This document shows positions 42,092 to 50,243 of a stretch of 64,000 nucleotides of DNA, in pieces (position 1 is the first letter of the stretch; every line of letters begins with the position of its first letter). Below the pieces are notes generated by a model. The model did no database searches. It worked only from the letters and a program-made list of their open reading frames with translations, and was not told the DNA's origin. Origin of the DNA: Chryseobacterium sp. Leaf180 (GTDB taxonomy: Bacteria > Bacteroidota > Bacteroidia > Flavobacteriales > Weeksellaceae); NCBI RefSeq assembly GCF_001424585.1, contig NZ_LMPJ01000001.1:1180450-1244449 (forward strand). Direction: 5' to 3'. The position numbers and the translations under genes were made by a program.

Positions 42092-45000
42092 TTATTTTTC
42101 TACTCTGTTTCTTACTTTGGTGTGATAGAACACATTTGGTTTGGTTCCGATCTCCTCCAGTAAATGATATCTTCTGTTGCCCGAGTATAAACCACGCACT
42201 TCAGATTCTTTGTCATTCATGTCTCCGAAAGTAAGTGATCCTGTAGGACAAGCTGCCGCACAAGCCACAGATTTTTTAAACTCACCGTCTGTTACTCTTC
42301 TGTTCTCTTTCTTCGCATTCAGAATTGTTGCCTGAGTCTGCTGAATACAAAGTGAACATTTCTCCATCACCCCTCTCGTTCTTACAACAACATCAGGATT
42401 CAATACCATTCTTCCAAGATCGTTATTTTGATTAAAATCGAACTTGTCATTCAGGTTATATGTAAACCAGTTGAAACGTCTTACTTTATAAGGACAGTTG
42501 TTTGCACAATATCTAGTACCGATACATCTGTTGTAAGCCATATGATTTTGTCCCTGCTTACCGTGTGAAGTTGCCGCTACCGGACAAACAGTTTCACAAG
42601 GAGCGTGGTTACAGTGCTGGCACATTACCGGCTGGAATATCACATCCGGGCTTTCATTTGGCTGAATTAATATATCGTAAAGCTGAGGAACATTCAATCC
42701 TCTTTCTACACCTTCTTTAGTTTCAATCGTTTCTTTTGCAGAATAGTAACGGTCGATTCTCAACCAGTACATATCTCTCGACATTCTGATCTCTTCTTTA
42801 CCTACAACAGGAACGTTGTTTTCTGCCTGACAAGCAATAACGCAGGCGCCACAACCTGTACAGGAGTTCAAATCAACCGAAAGATTAAAGTGAGGGCCGT
42901 CGGTATCGTCAAAAGCATCCCAAAGGTCAATTTTCCCTGCTGGAAGTGCTCCACTGATGGTATGATATTCCAAAGGCTTGTTCCAACCGTTGTGTTCGTC
43001 ATCGAAAGGTACGTTTAAGAACTCCGTTAAAGGAACCTCTTTCGCAATTTCATAACGTCCCATCAAAGTATTCTGAAGCTGAATTCCTGCAAACTCATGA
43101 TCTTCGCCTGTCTTTTCGATTTTAGCATTCGCTATAACCAGATTAGATCCGTCGAAAAGCGGATAAGCATTTACACCAGTATCAGCCGTCGCTCCCGAGT
43201 TTTTCTTACCGTAGCCCAAAGCCAAACCTAAAGAACCTTCTGCCTGACCAGGCTGAATAAATACAGGAACGTTCTCAAGCTTCACACCATTTACCGTAAG
43301 GTTTACGATAGAACCGTCAAGCTGCATTCTCGCATTAAGATCATTCTCGATGCCTAATCTTTCTGCATCTTTTGGAGAAATGGTCAGGTAATTATCCCAA
43401 GACATTCTTGTAATTGGATCCGGTAATTCCTGCAACCACGGGTTGTTTGCCTGAGTACCGTCACCGATAGATGTTTTGGTATAAAGAACAAGTTCAAGAT
43501 CAGAAGCACGGAAGTTTCCTAGTTCTGCCACTGCTTGAGCTGCGTTTCCTGCAGCATAAGACAATGTTGTATTATTTGTGGATCCGATGAATCCGTTATA
43601 TAAAGCTTTATTGAAAGTAGTTCCGCCCAAAAGAGACGTACTGTTTGCTTTCAGATAATCGTAATAATTATTTGCCGCGTTATTCTTCCCGTTCATCCAA
43701 ACAAGAAGTGAATCTTCGATCTGTCTGGATTTGTAGATCTTCTGAATCGTCGGCTGCATCAAAGTGTAAACACCTGACTGAGGCTCTAAATCTCCCCAAG
43801 ATTCTAACCAGTTCGCAACAGGAATTACTGCTTTTGCAGCATCATACATTGCGTTTTTCTTATCGGCAACGGCAATTACGTACGGAACTTTTGTTAAAGC
43901 TTTTTTGAAATCCTGTCCTTTGTGGTGAGAGTAAATAGGATCAACATTATTGGTAATCAAAACACCAACCTGTCCACCGTTTACCCATCCTAGAAATTCT
44001 TCAAATCTTGCTTTGTCGAATTCTTTCAGGAAGTTCGCTTTCCCAGTAAATGCTACCGAACCTAATTTTTGGTTAATCAAATGCGCCAAAACCTGTGCAC
44101 CTTTAGATCCGTCAGCAAAAACAACTGCTTTGTTTCCTTTAGCTGTAAGTTCTTTTGCAATTTCAGAAGCTGTTTTATCAGCTGTTCCGCCACCAACGAT
44201 TGCGTTGTACACTTCAACCAAGGTTTTATTTACCGCACTTGGCTTCAGTTTGTAACGAGAATCGGCATTGGCTCCTGTTAAAGATAAATTAGATTCTACC
44301 TGAATATGTCTCAACATATTTGCGCCCGGCTTTCTTGCCATTGCGTAAGATGTTTCAAGACTTGCTGCGTTGTAATCTCCCAGGAAATCTGCCTGGAAAG
44401 AAACCACCAACTCTGAAGTTGAAAGGTTGTAAACCGGCAAAGCTCTTGTTCCGAAAACCTCCTGAGCGGCGTCTAATGCTGCTGCGTAAGGGAAAGCATC
44501 ATACGTTACCAGTTCAGCAGTTGGATATTTAGCTTTAAAATCTGAAAATAATTTTTTGAAAGTAGGTGAAGCAAAAGAGTGTGACAAAAGCACAATTCTC
44601 TTGTTTGCTGCTGCCGCTTCTGCAAGACCTTTCAGAACGAAATCATCTACTTTATCGAAAGTCTCGTCTTTACCGTTCAGTTTTGGCTGCTTTACTTTAT
44701 CATTATCATAAAGAGAAAGTACTGCTGCCTGAGCTCTTGCGCTTGTTTTACCTAAATCTCCTGCAATAGGATTCGGTTCAATTTTAATCGGTCTTCCTTC
44801 TCTTGTTTTTACCAAAACGCTGGCAAAATCGAAACCGTCAAAATAAGTGGAAGCGTAATAATTGGGTACTCCCGGAATAATATCATGTGGTTTTACGACA
44901 TAAGGAATCGTTTTAATCACCGGCGCCTCACATGCTGCCAAAGTAACAGCTGCTGTAGAGAAACCCAAAAGTTTTAAGAAATCTCTTCTCGAAGTGCTGG

Positions 45001-45136
45001 ATTCGGTTTTTTGAGCATCTGCTAAAAAATCTTCTACCGGAATCTCCTCCTGAAACTCTTTCAGAGCCAGCTTGCTGTTTAGCGCTGGGTCTTTAAGCTC
45101 GTGAATACTTCTAAATTGTATTTTGTTTGAAGCCAT
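42092..45136 (-). CDS. actB: Alternative Complex III Fe-S subunit ActB
   Basis: 1014 residues: a Tat-type lipoprotein leader (SRRDFLKLLGFSTAAVTLAAC), a long molybdopterin-oxidoreductase-like region without an evident cofactor-binding Cys/Ser ligand, and a C-terminal ferredoxin-like part. The Cys groups are CTGCGACVIAC, CQHCNHAPCETVC, CIGTRYCANNC and CSLCIQQ with CAAACPTG, giving four cluster sites. In ACIII the molybdopterin-like half is thought to have lost its cofactor. The gene follows actA by 25 bases. Confidence 0.94.
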   Translation of the reverse strand: MASNKIQFRSIHELKDPALNSKLALKEFQEEIPVEDFLADAQKTESSTSRRDFLKLLGFSTAAVTLAACEAPVIKTIPYVVKPHDIIPGVPNYYASTYFDGFDFASVLVKTREGRPIKIEPNPIAGDLGKTSARAQAAVLSLYDNDKVKQPKLNGKDETFDKVDDFVLKGLAEAAAANKRIVLLSHSFASPTFKKLFSDFKAKYPTAELVTYDAFPYAAALDAAQEVFGTRALPVYNLSTSELVVSFQADFLGDYNAASLETSYAMARKPGANMLRHIQVESNLSLTGANADSRYKLKPSAVNKTLVEVYNAIVGGGTADKTASEIAKELTAKGNKAVVFADGSKGAQVLAHLINQKLGSVAFTGKANFLKEFDKARFEEFLGWVNGGQVGVLITNNVDPIYSHHKGQDFKKALTKVPYVIAVADKKNAMYDAAKAVIPVANWLESWGDLEPQSGVYTLMQPTIQKIYKSRQIEDSLLVWMNGKNNAANNYYDYLKANSTSLLGGTTFNKALYNGFIGSTNNTTLSYAAGNAAQAVAELGNFRASDLELVLYTKTSIGDGTQANNPWLQELPDPITRMSWDNYLTISPKDAERLGIENDLNARMQLDGSIVNLTVNGVKLENVPVFIQPGQAEGSLGLALGYGKKNSGATADTGVNAYPLFDGSNLVIANAKIEKTGEDHEFAGIQLQNTLMGRYEIAKEVPLTEFLNVPFDDEHNGWNKPLEYHTISGALPAGKIDLWDAFDDTDGPHFNLSVDLNSCTGCGACVIACQAENNVPVVGKEEIRMSRDMYWLRIDRYYSAKETIETKEGVERGLNVPQLYDILIQPNESPDVIFQPVMCQHCNHAPCETVCPVAATSHGKQGQNHMAYNRCIGTRYCANNCPYKVRRFNWFTYNLNDKFDFNQNNDLGRMVLNPDVVVRTRGVMEKCSLCIQQTQATILNAKKENRRVTDGEFKKSVACAAACPTGSLTFGDMNDKESEVRGLYSGNRRYHLLEEIGTKPNVFYHTKVRNRVEK

Positions 45137-45161
45137 TTTTATACTTCTAATTTTTTAGTTA

Positions 45162-46517
45162 TTAATAATGACATTTACCACATTCAAGACCTCCAATTGC
45201 ATCTACCGTAATCTTGCCGCCATCTTTTGGATATTGCTTTTTAAGCTTCTCATGCAGATTCTTGAAATATTCTTTATTGTAACCGTTGGTCATATCAACC
45301 TCTGTCGTTCTGTGACATTCGATACACCATCCCATGGTAAAGTCGTTAGCCATCTGTACTACGTTCATTGTATCAATCTTACCGTGACAAGCCTTACAAA
45401 CTACGTCAATCTTATTATCAGGGTTTTTCTTGTTGAATGAATTGATGATCGCTTTCTCACCTGCGATTACATGTTGAGAGTGATTGAAGTACACGAAATC
45501 CGGCATATTATGAATTCTTGTCCACTCTACAGGCGAAGTTCCTTTTCCGGTGTACTGCTGTTTTTCAGGATCCCAGCCGGTGTGTTCGTAGATTTTTTTG
45601 ATCTCACCGTCATAGAATGCCTTGTCTTTTCCTGGTTCAAGATATTTACCGTTGTATTCAGAGATCGTTCTGTGACAGTTCATACAAACGTTCATTGAAG
45701 GAATTTCAGATACTTTACCATATTTTGCACTTGAGTGGCAAAGCTGACAGTCTATTTTGTTTTCACCTGCGTGAATTTTGTGCGAGAAATAAATCGGTTG
45801 ATCTGGCTTGTATCCTTTGTAAACACCGATCCACATTAACCAGTTCCAGATACCGTAGGTTGCTAGAAGCGCAATGATTGCAATCAGACCTTTTCCTACC
45901 AAATGATATTTAGCGTAGATTTCGCTGAAAGATTTTACCTGCTTGGCATTAGATTCAGCAAGTTCTTCATCCTGACCCATTTTCACCAACTGTCTCAACT
46001 TGAGGAGAATCCAGACGAGAAGAGCGGCGATCGCTAAAAGAGAAATAATGACAACGCTGTTGGTTGTATTGCTGTTCTGTGGAGCAGCAACGTTAGTACC
46101 AGGTCCGCCAGTTTTTATAGTATCTTTTACAGGCTCCGGAGGATTGGTTGTGTATTCTAAAATATCATCAATGTCCTTATCAGAAAGATTCGGGAAAACC
46201 TGCATTTCGGTTTTGTTGAATTTTTCAAAAACTTCGTTGGCATATTTATCACCTGAAGCCCTAAGTTCTTTATTATTTTTAATCCACTTGTGAAGCCAGT
46301 CTGTATCGAGTCCCTGCTCTTTTTTCAGACGGTCTACAACACCTTTCAAAGCGGGACCAACAACCTGTTTGTCTAAAGCATGACACGCTGTACAGTTAGC
46401 TTTAAATAGTTTTTCACCATTTTTAGCATCACCTTGCCCGTAAATTGAAGCACTTGTAGAGAGCAATAAACCTATTGCAATCAGCCCTTTTCTATAATGC
46501 TTTCTCCAACTAATCAT
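45162..46517 (-). CDS. actA: Alternative Complex III multiheme cytochrome ActA, with an extra N-terminal heme domain
   Basis: 451 residues. Six CxxCH motifs: CTACH in the first 50 residues, then CQLCH, CMNCH, CKACH, CIECH and CGKCH in the second half. The first belongs to a class I cytochrome c-like domain (KLFKANCTACHALDKQVVGPALKGV) and is followed by a TM span near 155-170, a second near 207-225, and the pentaheme part. The domain could be an added electron entry or exit point. A TATTTTTG box (46564-46571) lies upstream. Confidence 0.9.
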   Translation of the reverse strand: MISWRKHYRKGLIAIGLLLSTSASIYGQGDAKNGEKLFKANCTACHALDKQVVGPALKGVVDRLKKEQGLDTDWLHKWIKNNKELRASGDKYANEVFEKFNKTEMQVFPNLSDKDIDDILEYTTNPPEPVKDTIKTGGPGTNVAAPQNSNTTNSVVIISLLAIAALLVWILLKLRQLVKMGQDEELAESNAKQVKSFSEIYAKYHLVGKGLIAIIALLATYGIWNWLMWIGVYKGYKPDQPIYFSHKIHAGENKIDCQLCHSSAKYGKVSEIPSMNVCMNCHRTISEYNGKYLEPGKDKAFYDGEIKKIYEHTGWDPEKQQYTGKGTSPVEWTRIHNMPDFVYFNHSQHVIAGEKAIINSFNKKNPDNKIDVVCKACHGKIDTMNVVQMANDFTMGWCIECHRTTEVDMTNGYNKEYFKNLHEKLKKQYPKDGGKITVDAIGGLECGKCHY

Positions 46518-46655
46518 TTAAATTATCTTATGTTAGTAAATATTGAACCTTTTATCAATCCCGCAAAAATAATATTTTTAACAGGAATTTAACGGCATAT
46601 ACCTTAGGGAAAATGTCATGGCAGTTTAATTTGTAACTATTCTAAATAGCCGCTT

Positions 46656-46687
46656 TTGCTGTGTTTTTCAATTTTATTATACCTTTG
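46656..46687 (+). promoter_or_regulatory. Promoter of the SPOR gene
   Basis: TTG (46656-46658), 21 bases, TACCTTTG (46680-46687), and the ATG at 46703. It is divergent from the act operon. Confidence 0.65.
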
Positions 46688-46702
46688 TGGAAACAAGTTT
46701 AA

Positions 46703-47236
46703 ATGAGAAATTTCATCAAAATATTTTCGGCAGTTTTCGCACTTTCCTATTACGGAGTTGAGGCACAGCAGGTTGTAAAACGCGATACACTCAGCGGTAC
46801 AGAGCTCATCATGTCGATGGACTCAAAGATAAACGATGCACTTTCGGGAGTTGAAGACAAATGTGCGCGCACCGCAGCAGTAAAAAATTCAGATTTTGGT
46901 GACGATGATTATTCAAAACCGACCAGAATACTGGTTCCGAGCCGTGAACTGACGAAAGCAGAAATCTGCAGCAAAAACCCGCGGATTTTAGGTTTTAAAA
47001 TTCAGATCACGACGGTGAAAAGCAATGAAGAAGCCAATGAAGTGAAAGCCTATTTCAGAAAAAGATTTCCAAATTTAAAAGTTGAAACGGATGCTTCTCT
47101 GCGCCCGAATTATAAGATCTTAGCAGGAAGCTATTTTACAAAACAAAGCGCCGCTGCAGATGTTGCAAGAGTGAAAGAATTCTTTAAATCAGCTTACGCA
47201 GTTCAGTACAGGATTTTCTGTGCAGAAGCAAAATAG
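46703..47236 (+). CDS. SPOR-domain periplasmic protein
   Basis: 177 residues. Signal peptide MRNFIKIFSAVFALSYYGVEA, then a spacer and a C-terminal SPOR domain (about 98-175): GFKIQITTVKSNEEANEVKAYFRKRFP, YKILAGSYFTKQSAAADVARVKEFF. SPOR domains bind denuded glycan strands of septal peptidoglycan. It is divergent from actA. A hairpin terminator follows. Confidence 0.85.
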   Translation: MRNFIKIFSAVFALSYYGVEAQQVVKRDTLSGTELIMSMDSKINDALSGVEDKCARTAAVKNSDFGDDDYSKPTRILVPSRELTKAEICSKNPRILGFKIQITTVKSNEEANEVKAYFRKRFPNLKVETDASLRPNYKILAGSYFTKQSAAADVARVKEFFKSAYAVQYRIFCAEAK

Positions 47237-47254
47237 AATTTAATTTAATGAAAT

Positions 47255-47289
47255 AAAAGCGGCTGAAATCTCAAATTTCCGCCGCTTTT
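47255..47289. terminator. Bidirectional terminator after SPOR gene and DUF6080 gene
   Basis: AAAAGCGGC (47255-47263) with GCCGCTTTT (47281-47289); it touches the stop of the convergent DUF6080 gene. Confidence 0.75.
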
Positions 47290-48561
47290 TTATTGATAAT
47301 ACCGGTTCAAAAAATCAAAAAACTCAATCATTCGGTGATAATTGTTGATGATTAAATATACTGTGAAAACTGAAAGTATTGACATGAAAGCCGATAAAAA
47401 TTTTGGCGAAAACCTATACGTGTAAAACAGCCAGCCAAGCATCAGCGGAAAGATAAAAACAAAGTGTCCGCCGTAGATGTAGGCCGTATGTAAGCCAAAT
47501 TTTCCGATACAATGAATGAGAAAATCGACAAGAAATCCAAGCATTAAAATCTGTACAAATCTGTTTTTAAAATTTTTAATGTAACTCCAAAGGAGCATTA
47601 AAATTAGTGCAAAAATAAAAGTATAGGATAGCACCGAAGAAAACGTATCCATGAAAATGGCTTCGAAATAAAAACCTTTCATATTGTGTTTTTCACGGAT
47701 GAAAAATGAAGGGAAGAGAATGTTGCCACCAAAAAAATAAGATACGATCATGTCCCAAACTGGCGCCGATTTCGCATTCGAAAACTTCTCATACTGTGCA
47801 CCGGATTTGCTTAAAATATTTTCGTATTTAAAATTAATCCGGTTGAGATACAGCAATACGAAAACGCCAATTGAAAGTATAACACGAAAGGCTGCGTTCC
47901 CTAATTTTCGCCAGTTTTTAAAAATATTTTTTTCGAAAAGTACTGGTACGAAAACTTTGGTGAAATTCGTCACGGTTAGTCCGCCGACCGTCACTCCTGC
48001 AAAAACCAATGCCAACCCACTGATTTTTTCTTTGCTTCGAAGTGCAATCGCCGAATAATAATTAAACAAAACCAGGAAGAAAAGTGTGTAGGTATAGGTT
48101 TCCGGAGTGAAAGAAAGTAAAATATTGGTTGCAAAAAGGCTGTAAAAAAAGATGATTAAGAGTGAAATTTTTAGAGGTATTTTAATAATATTCCGCAGAT
48201 ATTTATAGACATGAACCAAGCTTAAACTCACTGTAATGTTGCTGAAAAGTACAAGAAAAAAACGAAAATTTGCATCAGTTTTTCCGTTGGTAAAAAGGAA
48301 AATAAACTCACGCATCCAGTTGAAAAAGTAGTAGGATAGCGGATGTCTCTCGAAACTGCCGCCAGTCATCACGATGGCTTTATTGTCAAAACTGAAGTAT
48401 GCATCCCATGGAATGCGGCTGTCAAAAACAATCCGGTAATTGAGCGCGATGTACGTTCCCAGAAAACCGTACGCCAATAGAAAGAAGATGAAAATTCCCC
48501 ATTCGGCAAGGTTTGCAGGAAATAAAATTTTGAAAAACTGAATACACTTTTGTTTTATCAA
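47290..48561 (-). CDS. DUF6080-like polytopic membrane protein
   Basis: About 423 residues from a TTG at 48561 (MIKQKCIQFFKILFPANLAEW); GTG at 48564 is equally close. The ATG at 48657 is rejected because it puts the selO terminator hairpin (48595-48618) and a promoter box (48578-48585) inside the coding region. About eleven spans follow, with loops YRIVFDSRIPWDAYFSFDN and SFERHPLSYYFFNWMREF. The features fit DUF6080, related to glycosyltransferase-type membrane proteins (GT-C-like). Substrate unknown. Confidence 0.7.
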   Translation of the reverse strand: MIKQKCIQFFKILFPANLAEWGIFIFFLLAYGFLGTYIALNYRIVFDSRIPWDAYFSFDNKAIVMTGGSFERHPLSYYFFNWMREFIFLFTNGKTDANFRFFLVLFSNITVSLSLVHVYKYLRNIIKIPLKISLLIIFFYSLFATNILLSFTPETYTYTLFFLVLFNYYSAIALRSKEKISGLALVFAGVTVGGLTVTNFTKVFVPVLFEKNIFKNWRKLGNAAFRVILSIGVFVLLYLNRINFKYENILSKSGAQYEKFSNAKSAPVWDMIVSYFFGGNILFPSFFIREKHNMKGFYFEAIFMDTFSSVLSYTFIFALILMLLWSYIKNFKNRFVQILMLGFLVDFLIHCIGKFGLHTAYIYGGHFVFIFPLMLGWLFYTYRFSPKFLSAFMSILSVFTVYLIINNYHRMIEFFDFLNRYYQ

Positions 48562-48577
48562 CACCGGAAATTTTTGG

Positions 48578-48585
48578 CAAAAGTA
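48578..48585 (-). promoter_or_regulatory. -7 box just before the DUF6080 start
   Basis: CAAAAGTA here reads TACTTTTG on the minus strand (TAnnTTTG), 13 bases upstream of the GTG at 48564. No -33 TTG at the right spacing was found, because the selO terminator occupies that place. Confidence 0.45.
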
Positions 48586-48594
48586 AAAATAAAA

Positions 48595-48618
48595 AAACTC
48601 ATCGTTGAAGATGAGTTT
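48595..48618 (-). terminator. Terminator of selO
   Basis: AAACTCATC (48595-48603) pairs with GATGAGTTT (48610-48618) and on the minus strand is followed by a run of Ts. Confidence 0.75.
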
Positions 48619-48629
48619 AGATTTTAATT

Positions 48630-50165
48630 TTACGAGCTGCAGCTGAGCATTGAGCATCCCGAAACGCCGTCGTAGCCAGAAGGTCTTTTTACAGAAAATT
48701 CCGGGTAAATTTCCTCATAAGGATTTTCGAGTGCGTGGGTGAGTTTTCGCAGAAGATCTTTTTTACCGTTTTCAATTTCTTCAATACATTCGAAAAGCAG
48801 GTAATTTCTGAGGATAAATTTTGGGTTATTTTTTCGCATCAGTTCTTTAGATTCACCTTCGGAAATCGTATTCTTTGCAAGTCTGTTTTTGTAAACCGAT
48901 AAAAAATTCTGAAGTTTTTCTAAAAGATTTTCGTTTGAGGGATCGTACGATATTTCTGCCGCTTTTTCAGAATTTGCTTCTTCTCCGGTTTCTAAGAAAT
49001 TAAAAAACAAGGTATAATCAAGCTGAAATTCCTGCATCAAACCCTGCCAGTTCAGGAAAAATTCTTCATCACCGTCGAGAATTAAATCAAAACCAAATTT
49101 TTGAGAAAGCATTTTATCATGATCCTCCCAGAATTTTGTCCCGAAAATATTTAATGTTTCCTCTAAAAATTTTTCATCATTAATTAAAGGAAAAAGCGCA
49201 TTCGCCAGCTGCCAGAGATTCCACTGCGCGATCTGCGCCTGCTTTCCGAAGGCGTATCTGCGGTTGGGAAGATCGGTCGTGTTGGGTGTGAAGTTCAGAT
49301 CGTATTCATCCATCATCGAAAACGGGCCATAGTCGATCGTCAGTCCCAAAACTGACATATTATCGGTATTCATCACACCGTGTACAAAACCGACTCGAAG
49401 CCATTCAACAACCATCTGTCGCGTATCATCGCAGATTTTCACAAAAAAATCTTTGTATTTCTGCGCGCCCTCTGACTGTACTTCAGGAAAATAATTTTCA
49501 ATAGTAAAATCTGCCAGTTTGGCTAAAGTCTCAATTTCTTTCTGTGCAGAAATGCCTTCAAAATGACCAAAGCGTAAGAAACTTTCTGCCGTTCTCATAA
49601 TCACAGCGCCTTTTTCTGGTTTTGGATTTCCGCTGTACATAATGTCCCGTACGACGATTTCTCCGGTAAAACTCAGACTCAAAGCTCTGGTCGTAGGAAT
49701 TCCGAGATGATGCATGGCTTCACTCATCAGATATTCGCGAACGGACGAACGCAAAACAGCACGACCGTCAGCATGTCTTGAATAAGGCGTTGCGCCGGCA
49801 CCTTTCCACTGAAGTTCCGTTTTTTTTCCTTCTTTATTAATGATTTCTCCGGCGTACAAAGCTCTTCCGTCGCCGAGTTGCCCGGCCCAGTTTCCAAACT
49901 GATGACCGGAATAAGCAGTAGCATATGTAATGATATTTTCGGGCAGTTTTTGGGCAGTAATAAAATTAAGATCGCTGTCATTCCATTTTCCCAAGCCAAT
50001 TTCTTCTGAAAGATTTTCATTAAAAACAATCAGTTCAGGATGATCAAATACCGCCGGGTCGGTAGTCGTAAACAAAACGCGTGGCGTATTTCTCTGCATC
50101 GGATTTTTCGAAAAATCTCCGGGAAAGTTTTTTATAAATGGCTGCTTTAGTTCAGATAAATTCAT
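48630..50165 (-). CDS. selO: Protein adenylyltransferase SelO (YdiU)
   Basis: 511 residues. The pseudokinase-type fold is recognised by YSGHQFGNWAGQLGDGRA (nucleotide-binding loop), ELQWKGAGATPYSRHADGRAVLRSS and VHGVMNTDNMSVLGLTIDYGPFSMMDEY. The C-terminal VSGCSMLSCSS holds two Cys, which in some SelO proteins form a redox switch (a selenocysteine is found in animals). SelO transfers AMP to Ser/Thr/Tyr of protein targets, mostly in redox metabolism. The N-terminus fits the family. Confidence 0.93.
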   Translation of the reverse strand: MNLSELKQPFIKNFPGDFSKNPMQRNTPRVLFTTTDPAVFDHPELIVFNENLSEEIGLGKWNDSDLNFITAQKLPENIITYATAYSGHQFGNWAGQLGDGRALYAGEIINKEGKKTELQWKGAGATPYSRHADGRAVLRSSVREYLMSEAMHHLGIPTTRALSLSFTGEIVVRDIMYSGNPKPEKGAVIMRTAESFLRFGHFEGISAQKEIETLAKLADFTIENYFPEVQSEGAQKYKDFFVKICDDTRQMVVEWLRVGFVHGVMNTDNMSVLGLTIDYGPFSMMDEYDLNFTPNTTDLPNRRYAFGKQAQIAQWNLWQLANALFPLINDEKFLEETLNIFGTKFWEDHDKMLSQKFGFDLILDGDEEFFLNWQGLMQEFQLDYTLFFNFLETGEEANSEKAAEISYDPSNENLLEKLQNFLSVYKNRLAKNTISEGESKELMRKNNPKFILRNYLLFECIEEIENGKKDLLRKLTHALENPYEEIYPEFSVKRPSGYDGVSGCSMLSCSS

Positions 50166-50195
50166 CTTTTAAAGGTAGTAAAGATTTTACATAAA

Positions 50196-50224
50196 AAAGA
50201 CCTTTCAGCGAGTGAAAGGTCTTT
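50196..50224 (-). terminator. Terminator of the ricT-gldH-pbp1A operon
   Basis: AAAGACCTTTCA (50196-50207) pairs with TGAAAGGTCTTT (50213-50224), five-base loop; Ts follow on the minus strand. Confidence 0.85.
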
Positions 50225-50243
50225 CAGTATAAGTTAGGAAACG

